Shown: one piece after another, positions 54,804 through 64,000 of the stretch
Numbering within the stretch: position 1 is the stretch's first letter
Layout: every line of letters begins with the position of its first letter
NCBI RefSeq assembly: GCF_010183535.1
Contig: NC_071329.1
Location: 930,001 to 994,000, forward strand
Direction: 5' to 3'
Origin: Caenorhabditis remanei
Taxonomy: Eukaryota; Nematoda; Chromadorea; Rhabditida; Rhabditidae
Length of the DNA stretch: 64,000 nucleotides
Program-made: the position numbers and the translations under genes
The notes under the pieces: generated by a model
Seen by the model: the letters and a program-made list of their open reading frames with translations, nothing else
Told to the model about the DNA's origin: nothing
Database searches by the model: none

Positions 54804-55568
54804 TCAGAATATAATACCCATTTCGAGCATTGTCTGCTTCACTCTCTCTTCTTGTGTCATATTCGCTCTGAAACCTCTTTTCTCTCTGTCTTTTCTTATT
54901 CCGGGGTAACTTACCTCTTCTTCTCCTCCTCGCTTTCTCCCAACCCGAAATTTCCATTCCATACTGTCAATAAATCAAATATTGATAACCAATAAGTTTG
55001 GAGGGATAGTACAAACAACGCGATTCCCCATTTGGCGGATGACCCCTGGAGGTACAATTTGAAGGTGATGAGAAGGCCAGCGATAACAATAATAACGAAA
55101 AATAATATGAAGACAGCTTTCAGACAGTTCTTGTATCTCACATGAAATACTGGGGTGGCGGGGAGGGAGATGAAGACGATGATCAAGGAGGATATGATTT
55201 GAAGGAATAGGAAGAAGCACATCATCTGGAAGGAATATAGAATATGGATTCCTGGTCCTGGAATCTAGACTCACCTTCATATCAGTCACCAGAATACATC
55301 CTGCTGTCATAACGCCAATTCTGACAATCAAATCCATTCCAAACATCACCATCAGACACTTCTTCAACTCCGCCATACGGATTACTGTAGCAACGAGATA
55401 CAGTATGGCACAGTACCCCATTGTAGCCAGGGAGACGGATTGCAGATAAAAGTTGTCGAGTTGTATGAAAGACTCCATCCCGGAAATCACCAAAAGAGCG
55501 AAACCCATTAAAAAATAAAAGACGATCGCAATAATTGAGATGAATTCTCCACATTCTGAGAGGCCCAT
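54804..55568 (-). CDS. Small multi-pass membrane protein, family unknown, 3 exons
   Basis: Exons 55275-55568, 54915-55225, 54804-54867 give 222 residues in frame. About six hydrophobic helices are visible: FISIIAIVFYFLMGFALLVI, SVSLATMGYCAILYLVATVI, GMDLIVRIGVMTAGCILV, FFLFLQIISSLIIVFISL, AVFILFFVIIVIAGLLITF and WGIALFVLSLQTYWLSIFDL. The C-terminal tail is short and charged (GESEEEKKRANMTQEER). The last exon follows a 47-nt intron with a perfect GTAAGT donor; reading through it instead would stop at once, so the spliced form is preferred. Start ATG 55568 immediately precedes the first helix; an in-frame upstream ATG at about 55652 would add a Ser/His-rich stretch. I do not recognise the family. 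Confidence 0.72.
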
Positions 55569-57443
55569 GACGACCAGTGAATGGGAAGAAAAATGAGATG
55601 ATGGAGAAGAATGAGGAGAAGTGAAGCACACGGAAAAGGGCCCTTCCTTCACCTGCTTTTGCTAATCCATCAGGTCCCTGGAGGCGGTGCTTGTTGACAA
55701 CAAGAATGCATGTGATTCACTATAATTTTTATATATTTTCAGAGAAGCGAATAACAAAAAAAGTGAATGAGTTATGAAATTGGGGAAAAGAATAATATTT
55801 AACTATTAATGTCCCTCATTTTCTTTGCCCATCGGAATTCAAGTCTCTTCTTGTGAATAATATTGCACGATTCTGATTTTTTTTTTCTTTCTTTATTCTC
55901 CCTCCCCCTTGCCCACCTATTTTTTAATTCCTTATTTCCCGGTTTCCTTTCTCAGGTTTAGTCTCGTGAGGGACTTTACCTGACCTCCAGTGACTTTTTC
56001 TGTATATTTAAATAGTTAAATAAAATATCAAATAATATGGAGTAGACTGAAGACTACAACTACCGGAATCAACTTTGGAAGACGAGCAGCCATGACTAAA
56101 CCTTAAGCCAAGCATAAATGTCCTTCTAGAAGTCACATGCCGCGTATCCATCTATCCAAAAATGAGGTCATTTGAACTCTCGAATTTCCAATAATTTCAA
56201 AAAAAAAGTACGGTGAAATGTAACAGTTTTCGATGGTTTGGTACATAGGGAGAATAGGACAATGAAACGGCATCCTTTTGCAGGATCATAGTATAGGACG
56301 ATCCTTCTTTTTTCCCATTTTTTGGACCCATTATCACTAGAAAGCGTACCGTCGAAAACTGTTACTTTTCACCGTATTTCTTGGATTTGTTGGAATCTCG
56401 AGAGTCCTTTTTTTTAAGCGTTACCCGTCATGTTTCGAAGTCTTCTTACTACGTGTCATTTTGTAGGAACACTTTTTATATAAAATCTAGAAAGTACGGA
56501 AAATTTGAGAGCCGGGATCTCGACGTTCATGATAGATGACTGAAAACGCGTCGGTCACATTGTTTGTACTGTCTTGAACTATCATGGTTTGGAAGCGTTA
56601 CCCGTCATGATTCGAATTCTTCATACTACGTGTCATTTTGTTGGAACACTTTTTATAGAACATCTTTTCAGTCATCTATGATGAACGTCGAGATCCCGGC
56701 TCTCAAATCTTTCAAAAATAGTAGAGATGGTTGTGATTCTCTTACGAGTTACACAGACTTTATAAACAATATTGCTAATTATGAGAAAGAGCAACATTTA
56801 AACCAATCTACCCATACACTAACACACTTTCATAGGCCGAGATTCGTCTCAAATGCTCCATCATTCTTACCCCAAACGTTACCGGTCAGACTCGGTCAGG
56901 TGATCTGCGAGCGGTCCGCTAATAATACTCATAGAGACAAGTGCGAGCGAGTGATTAATCATAAATGTGAAAAAGTCGGCCTGTGTTCTCATTGTCCTTC
57001 TCTACTCCAGACAGTCACCTGACAGCCATCTGTCACTTATCTTCCTGGGAAATCAAATAGATGACGACGAATAGACCACGCCCCCAGTCCAAATGAGGTC
57101 AGACCACACTGTCCTATTGTCTCATTAATGCTAACACAAACCACCTGTTCACTTATCTCAATGGGAAATCACATTTTATGTTCTATCCTATTAGACCAGC
57201 AGATGGCGGCTTATGTTCTAGACTCCTCCCACTGTCCCCAGTCTCCTCACATTATTTTCTTGGCTCAGTCGTCTACTATTTCTCTGTACTGGATGGTGAC
57301 TCATCTATCTTCTTTTTTATTGACCATCTTTGAGATATCCCCATAACCATGATTTATCTCGTTTCTCCCTATTTGCTCACTAAGATTACAAATTAGTGTT
57401 TTCTTAGATTCACTTTCAGAAACTTAGATTCACATTTAAAATT
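55569..57443. other. Intergenic region with direct and inverted repeats
   Basis: Includes the right member of the direct-repeat pair (55673-55800). A palindrome spans 56207-56382 (arms TACGGTGAAATGTAACAGTTTTCG / CGAAAACTGTTACTTTTCACCG). A composite at 56412-56705 contains AGCGTTACCCGTCATG and CTACGTGTCATTTTGT(A/T)GGAACA as direct repeats, and GAGAGCCGGGATCTCGACGTTCATG as an inverted pair. The open frame at 56564-57022 is not convincing. Confidence 0.55.
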
Positions 57444-60400
57444 GATTCTTAGAAACCAAGGTTTTTGAGAAAGTTTTGTCATGATAGTTCATTTGGTTGA
57501 AGGCGGTGGGTTGGGTCCTTCGGGACTTACTATAACCTGATGTTGAATGACTATCATAGTGAATTCACAAATTTGAATTGATTCTTAGAAACCAAGGTTT
57601 TTGAGAAAGTTTTGTCATGATAGTTCATTTGGTTGAAGGCGGTGGGTTGGGTCCTTCGGGACTTACTATAACCTGATGTTGAATGACTATCATAGTGAAT
57701 TCACAAATTTGAATTGATTCTTAGAAACCAGGGTTTTTGAGAAAGTTTTGTCATGATAGTTCATTTGGTTGAAGGCGGTGGGTTGGGTCCTTCGGGACTT
57801 ACTATAACCTGATGTTGAATGACTATCATAGTGAATTCACAAATTTGAATTGATTCTTAGAAACCAAGGTTTTTGAGAAAGTTTTGTCATGATAGTTCAT
57901 TTGGTTGAAGGCGGTGGGTTGGGTCCTTCGGGACTTACTATAACCTGATGTTGAATGACTATCATAGTGAATTCACAAATTTGAATTGATTCTTAGAAAC
58001 CAAGGTTTTTGAGAAAGTTTTGTCATGATAGTTCATTTGGTTGAAGGCGGTGGGTTGGGTCCTTCGGGACTTACTATAACCTGATGTTGAATGACTATCA
58101 TAGTGAATTCACAAATTTGAATTGATTCTTAGAAACCAAGGTTTTTGAGAAAGTTTTGTCATGATAGTTCATTTGGTTGAAGGCGGTGGGTTGGGTCCTT
58201 CGGGACTTACTATAACCTGATGTTGAATGACTATCATAGTGAATTCACAAATTTGAATTGATTCTTAGAAACCAGGGTTTTTGAGAAAGTTTTGTCATGA
58301 TAGTTCATTTGGTTGAAGGCGGTGGGTTGGGTCCTTCGGGACTTACTATAACCTGATGTTGAATGACTATCATAGTGAATTCACAAATTTGAATTGATTC
58401 TTAGAAACCAGGGTTTTTGAGAAAGTTTTGTCATGATAGTTCATTTGGTTGAAGGCGGTGGGTTGGGTCCTTCGGGACTTACTATAACCTGATGTTGAAT
58501 GACTATCATAGTGAATTCACAAATTTGAATTGATTCTTAGAAACCAAGGTTTTTGAGAAAGTTTTGTCATGATAGTTCATTTGGTTGAAGGCGGTGGGTT
58601 GGGTCCTTCGGGACTTACTATAACCTGATGTTGAATGACTATCATAGTGAATTCACAAATTTGAATTGATTCTTAGAAACCAAGGTTTTTGAGAAAGTTT
58701 TGTCATGATAGTTCATTTGGTTGAAGGCGGTGGGTTGGGTCCTTCGGGACTTACTATAACCTGATGTTGAATGACTATCATAGTGAATTCACAAATTTGA
58801 ATTGATTCTTAGAAACCAAGGTTTTTGAGAAAGTTTTGTCATGATAGTTCATTTGGTTGAAGGCGGTGGGTTGGGTCCTTCGGGACTTACTATAACCTGA
58901 TGTTGAATGACTATCATAGTGAATTCACAAATTTGAATTGATTCTTAGAAACCAGGGTTTTTGAGAAAGTTTTGTCATGATAGTTCATTTGGTTGAAGGC
59001 GGTGGGTTGGGTCCTTCGGGACTTACTATAACCTGATGTTGAATGACTATCATAGTGAATTCACAAATTTGAATTGATTCTTAGAAACCAAGGTTTTTGA
59101 GAAAGTTTTGTCATGATAGTTCATTTGGTTGAAGGCGGTGGGTTGGGTCCTTCGGGACTTACTATAACCTGATGTTGAATGACTATCATAGTGAATTCAC
59201 AAATTTGAATTGATTCTTAGAAACCAAGGTTTTTGAGAAAGTTTTGTCATGATAGTTCATTTGGTTGAAGGCGGTGGGTTGGGTCCTTCGGGACTTACTA
59301 TAACCTGATGTTGAATGACTATCATAGTGAATTCACAAATTTGAATTGATTCTTAGAAACCAAGGTTTTTGAGAAAGTTTTGTCATGATAGTTCATTTGG
59401 TTGAAGGCGGTGGGTTGGGTCCTTCGGGACTTACTATAACCTGATGTTGAATGACTATCATAGTGAATTCACAAATTTGAATTGATTCTTAGAAACCAAG
59501 GTTTTTGAGAAAGTTTTGTCATGATAGTTCATTTGGTTGAAGGCGGTGGGTTGGGTCCTTCGGGACTTACTATAACCTGATGTTGAATGACTATCATAGT
59601 GAATTCACAAATTTGAATTGATTCTTAGAAACCAAGGTTTTTGAGAAAGTTTTGTCATGATAGTTCATTTGGTTGAAGGCGGTGGGTTGGGTCCTTCGGG
59701 ACTTACTATAACCTGATGTTGAATGACTATCATAGTGAATTCACAAATTTGAATCGATTCTTAGAAACCAGGGTTTTTGAGAAAGTTTTGTCATGATAGT
59801 TCATTTGGTTGAAGGCGGTGGGTTGGGTCCTTCGGGACTTACTATAACCTGATGTTGAATGACTATCATAGTGAATTCACAAATTTGAATTGATTCTTAG
59901 AAACCAGGGTTTTTGAGAAAGTTTTGTCATGATAGTTCATTTGGTTGAAGGCGGTGGGTTGGGTCCTTCGGGACTTACTATAACCTGATGTTGAATGACT
60001 ATCATAGTGAATTCACAAATTTGAATTGATTCTTAGAAACCAAGGTTTTTGAGAAAGTTTTGTCATGATAGTTCATTTGGTTGAAGGCGGTGGGTTGGGT
60101 CCTTCGGGACTTACTATAACCTGATGTTGAATGACTATCATAGTGAATTCACAAATTTGAATTGATTCTTAGAAACCAAGGTTTTTGAGAAAGTTTTGTC
60201 ATGATAGTTCATTTGGTTGAAGGCGGTGGGTTGGGTCCTTCGGGACTTACTATAACCTGATGTTGAATGACTATCATAGTGAATTCACAAATTTGAATCG
60301 ATTCTTAGAAACCAGGGTTTTTGAGAAAGTTTTGTCATGATAGTTCATTTGGTTGAAGGCGGTGGGTTGGGTCCTTCGGGACTTACTATAACCTGATGTT

Positions 60401-60490
60401 GAATGACTATCATAGTGAATTCACAAATTTGAATTGATTCTTAGAAACCAGGGTTTTTGAGAAAGTTTTGGTGGGTTGGGTCGTTCGGGA
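57444..60490 (+). repeat. 136-bp satellite, 22 full monomers plus a truncated copy
   Basis: Monomers start GATTCTTAGAAACCA at 57444 and every 136 bp to 60436. The last is cut after about 35 bp and joins a diverged GTGGGTTGGGTCGTTCGGGA. Copies are nearly identical. The only variants I found are CCAAGG/CCAGGG (G form in copies 3, 7, 8, 12, 18, 19, 22, 23) and GAATCGATTC at the start of copies 18 and 22. Each unit can fold: outer stem ATGATAGT / ACTATCAT plus CATT/AATG, middle GGTT/AACC, and apical GTCC-TTCG-GGAC. Confidence 0.95.
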
Positions 60491-60517
60491 TTAGTGAACT
60501 TCGTTTTATCGCGATGA

Positions 60518-60922
60518 TTGAACCCCTCAGAGGATTCTGACGAAGACACCACCCAAGTTCAATCAAGCTTGAGTGTTCTGCGAGAGAAGCCACATTTTGG
60601 ATCGCAGGTTAAATGTCCCAGAATACAAGGACAGAAAGAAGAAGCTGATGAAGGACCGTCTCTGCATCACAAGGAAGACATCCCATGCACTTCCAACACG
60701 AAGTGCATGGGAAGCCATTATTGCTGGAAGAAGACTCATCACATCTCTATGTGTCCAGAAGACATCGAGATCAAATGGGGAAGTGTCAGATGTACAATGA
60801 AACATCTTGTACGTGCATCAACTCAAATTATGATCATTCGAATGTTTCAGAAAACCGCTCCCTTTTTGAAAAATTCGAACAATGCAACGACGGATAACGA
60901 AATCAAGGATCGGACTCAATGA
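60518..60922 (+). pseudogene. Decayed retroelement-like Cys/His (zinc-knuckle) fragment
   Basis: An open frame of 134 codons contains NTKCMGSHYCWKKTHHISMC, while an overlapping frame just upstream reads YKDRKKKLMKDRLC. Together they resemble the basic plus Cys/His region of worm BEL/Pao-type Gag-Pol polyproteins (RLCxxC...C..C...HH..LC), but split across two frames. No protease, reverse transcriptase or long terminal repeat is seen nearby. It abuts the end of the satellite array. Identification is tentative. Confidence 0.4.
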
Positions 60923-61275
60923 CGAGGACAATACGTCTGATGAAACGATGTGAGGCGACTCGGATACATGGAAATCGAGTTTGTCAGTCAATGGATTCCA
61001 GAATTGTAAGTTATTTTGAGAAATAAACTTTCAGACTGAAGTTAGGCTGCAAGAGGACTGTAATTATCCAGGCGGGGGTTTGAATCCTCCCAATGACATA
61101 AAAATCTGTAAGGGGTCGTTTGTCATTGCAACAATAGGCAATTAGGGATATATATTCTCCTCATCCACCATAGTCGAGCATGTTCTTTATTAGATAACCA
61201 AAAAGTGTTATAAGCAAAAATCATCAAAAATAAATAACGCCTTTATCATCGATTAACTTTAAAGTTAAAGTGGAT

Positions 61276-63988
61276 TTAAAGTGGATGATTGAGCAAGAAT
61301 TGTTGAACAGCGTAATACATCTGTGGTGCTCTCCATTGTGGCGCCATATGTCCGGCTCCGCGGATAGTAATGAAGCTGAGCCCATCGAAGAGTGTCTTGA
61401 ATCCGGCGATTTGTCTGTCGAACTTCCATGGAGTCTTCTTCAAAGTTCTACGGAGTCCCAACTGATCGGAGAACTGCTGTCCCATCATGAAGTTGCATGC
61501 CATGTCGGTGTCACCGTAGTAGAGGAGAACGCGAACGTGGTTCTTGACGATCTTCTTGATGAATGGAGTCATGTCGGTGTATTGCTTTTGGTAAGTGGTG
61601 GTCACCTTGTCGCTGGAATTTAAGATTAGTTCAGAATGGTTTATATTGGCTAAGGTTGGCTGAGATAGTCTGATATCGACTAAGCTAGGCTATGATCAGT
61701 TCAGATCGTCTGAGATCGGTTAAGACAGACTAAACTTGATTAGGATTGGCTGAGAATGTGTAAGCCATGTCTGATTTACACTTCCCGGAAGTTAGCAGAA
61801 AATGTCTCATATAAACAGAAATGCATGGCTAATATAGTCTATGACGGATAAAGTTTGCCTAAGGTATCCTGATACCGGTTAAGTTGGGAAAAACTTATCT
61901 AAGCCAGCTGCAAATTGGCTGAAGCTCACAGTTGGTTAAAGTATTACATTGGCAAAACCATGTTTAGGTGTTGTTATCAATTGAATAAATTAGTCATCTG
62001 AGGCATCTTGACCAAAAATATTTATGGTTCCTGCTCACCTCTCATTCAGTAAGCTACAATCTCCTGCTCTTACCTGCAAATATCCCATTTTCCAAGGTTG
62101 AATGGAATGTGGATAGCCTTGCGGACCTTTGGATCGTTCATGTAGGAAAGCATCTCGGTGTCGTTGAGGCATGGAACATCGGCGGTCAGTGGCTTTTGGG
62201 ATTTGTTCTGGAAGTAAAGGAAGGATTTTGGTTTGGCGGTGTAAAGGGTCTGACGATTTTAACTTAGGCATCGTAGATAGCTTAAGATCGGCTTTTTCAG
62301 CCTCATTGTAATTTTTAGTCTAACTGTTCTGAACCTTTAGCTTGAGACTTGCGGATCACATACAGGACTAGGTTCTATCTTTCCTAGTCAATAATATCCT
62401 GCTTGGTCAGCCGTAAGGATACCTTATCAGACACAAACTGGGCTATCACTTCTCACTTACTATCACTATCTCTATCTTCTATCATCACTATCCCTCAACA
62501 GATCTTGTCCGATTTCAGTCACTATCCTAGCTCACGGTGTTTCAATCAGGCGTAAAAATAGACCCGATTTCTGGTTAGCTCGAAATTTCTGAATTTAGAC
62601 ACCAACAACGGAATTCAAACTCGTTTTCAGTCAAATTTTGAAGTTTTGGACATCCGAATATACAAAAACACAATTGGATATTATCCTGACTGAAAATTGT
62701 GAGATTCTGATGACTTTCAGACTGAAGGTGTTCATTTTCATAGTTTAAGATGTCTAATTAGTCGATTTCTGTGTTTCTGGATATCCGGATGTCCAAACTG
62801 TCGAATTTCAGGCAAACATGTCGTTTTTGACCAGTTTTCAGTCAAAAATCTTTAAAATCTTAATTTTTAGTCTAAGCTCTACCAATTTAAAACGCGCTCA
62901 ACTTAGGCTAGTCGATCGGCAGGATTACAGATCTCTTAGTCATTATTAGCCAGCCAAGATTCGTTTTGACAACAGAATCACAGATCTCAAATTACATAAA
63001 TCAATGTTATCTTTTTTTCAGATGATGTTGGCCGATCTCAACCGATCTCAACCGATTTCAACCGATTTCAACCAATCTCAGCCGATGTCCGCCGATCTCA
63101 GCCGATCTCAACCGATGTCAACCGATGTCCGCCGATCTCAGCCGATCATAACCAGTCATAACCGATCTCCACCGATCTCCACCAATCTCCTTCCCTCTCA
63201 CCTTCAAAAATTGGTACAACTTGCTCTTCGTCTGATTCTTCAACTGCTCATCGAATCTAGCCATCGCTGGCGCGACTCCTCTCAACATGTGGCTCATTCT
63301 CTTGCTGTTCACCGATGGATTTGGATCACAGTCTCTGTACAAATCATATGGATTGAGACCTCCAAACCACAAGAACTGGAAGATATCCTCGACAAGAGTG
63401 GCGCAGTGTCCGGCGACTTGAGTCAAGTCACACGAGTCAATGCATCCAGAGCAGCAATCGCGCTCCAGCGTATTCCAGATCTTCTCATCAATCAATCCGT
63501 GTCCATAAGCGAATCGAACAGAGGTGTCGATGTTAAGCTTCTCATTGACATATCCATTTCCAAGTGCCATTCCCTTAAGGTTGATTGGGAAATCCTTTTG
63601 GCCATCCACAATACGGGCAGTCAGTGTTGGAACGTAGACTCCTCCATAAGACTCTCCCATAATGAATGTTTGATGATGACGGAATTGTGGGAATTCGGTG
63701 AAGAATTGTTTGACGGCTTCGTAGTTTTCAAGGGAGGTCAAGTCATCGTTAGTGGTGATGTTACCATCGGTGGCGTACGAGTATCCGACTCCGGCTGGAG
63801 ACTCGATATAGACGACTGAAGCCATCTTGTTCCATGAGTACTCGTTCTCTCTAAGTGTCTTTCCGTCCTCGTTCGCAACGTATGGTCCCATTTCGTTGAG
63901 AAGTCCGTCGAGGGAGGAGCATCCGGGTCCTCCGTTGAACCAGAAGATCAGTGGGTCGCTGGATGGCTCGTTTTGGGATTCGACAAAC
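61276..63988 (-). CDS. Serine carboxypeptidase, cathepsin A type (S10), 5' end off the window
   Basis: Exons in the window: 63202-63988, 62074-62207, 61276-61612. Phases agree, and the upstream acceptor at 63989 shows that at least one more exon lies past 64000. The protein should remove C-terminal residues from peptides in the lysosome or after secretion. Visible landmarks are [18 protein letters not shown] (oxyanion site), [14 protein letters not shown], the nucleophile motif [17 protein letters not shown], the catalytic Asp in [11 protein letters not shown], and the catalytic His in [12 protein letters not shown]. The triad is complete. The CCSGCIDSC cluster in the lid region is typical of worm paralogues. 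The missing N-terminus should contain the signal peptide. AATAAA on the minus strand near 61174 is a candidate polyadenylation site. Intron 1 carries a 10-bp minisatellite. Confidence 0.92.
63030..63185 (+). repeat. 10-bp minisatellite (CCGATCTCAA)
   Basis: About 15 degenerate copies of CCGAT(C/T/G)TC(A/C)(A/G) in the intron of the carboxypeptidase gene, ending about 15 bp from the exon donor side. Single copies of CCGATTTCAGC/CCGATCTCAACC phrases occur elsewhere (e.g. 13630-13670, 54200). Confidence 0.85.
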
Positions 63989-64000
63989 CTGGAAGACGAG

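Noticed and set aside
56564..57022. 152-codon + strand open frame
   Set aside because: Starts inside a repeated/inverted segment, has no recognisable domain, no splice partners and poor codon character.
57444..60490. CRISPR-like array of identical repeats
   Set aside because: Monomers are contiguous with no unique spacers, and the context is a nematode nuclear genome; it is a satellite.
63004..63819. Long + strand open frame (271 codons) at the right edge
   Set aside because: It is antisense to the carboxypeptidase exon with a complete catalytic motif on the minus strand, and its N-terminal part is the 10-bp minisatellite translated.

Overview
This is nematode nuclear DNA. It almost certainly comes from Caenorhabditis. 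The evidence is short introns ending in TTTTCAG, compact exons in an AT-rich background, and homologues of worm UBR-1, DOT-1, transthyretin-like, GLT and cathepsin A proteins. Many small palindromic DNA elements and GGCTCCGCCC-type intron repeats are present. I cannot name the species. Exon borders were read by eye, and phase was checked across every junction.

Layout, left to right. 1-1589: tandem dispersed repeats. 1590-5159 (-): a DOT1-type histone H3K79 methyltransferase, 5 exons. 6095-36730 (-): ubr-1, an N-degron E3 ubiquitin ligase, 26 exons and about 2041 codons. It has unusually large introns. One of about 10.1 kb (8581-18711) holds a 2.25-kb terminal-inverted-repeat element that carries a complete spliced galectin-domain gene, and also an opposite-strand TMEM272-like four-helix membrane gene. 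Another intron (19702-22014 less exons) holds a small intact + strand gene and its frameshifted paralogue. 36731-38661: GA-rich upstream region and a 540-bp tandem duplication. 38662-44118 (+): an unrecognised 7-exon gene. 44345-46541 (-): a transthyretin-like secreted protein with a repeat-filled intron. 48926-52285 (-): an SLC1/EAAT glutamate-transporter homologue with two altered substrate-site residues. 52909-52981 (-): tRNA-Phe(GAA). 54804-55568 (-): a small multi-pass membrane protein flanked by direct repeats. 57444-60490: a homogeneous satellite of 136-bp monomers, 22 full copies, each with a C(UUCG)G hairpin. 60518-60922: decayed retroelement-like zinc-knuckle fragment. 61276-63988 (-): the 3' part of a serine carboxypeptidase (cathepsin A type) running off the right edge.

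The genes do not form a single pathway; this looks like ordinary gene-rich euchromatin heavily colonised by non-autonomous DNA transposons. Several of these have intact target-site duplications that I could read directly. The points most worth following up are four: the galectin gene carried between inverted repeats with an 8-bp duplication; a ~115-bp intronic repeat whose orientation follows transcription and which supplies a splice acceptor in one gene; the structured 136-bp satellite; and the glutamate transporter with changed substrate-binding residues.
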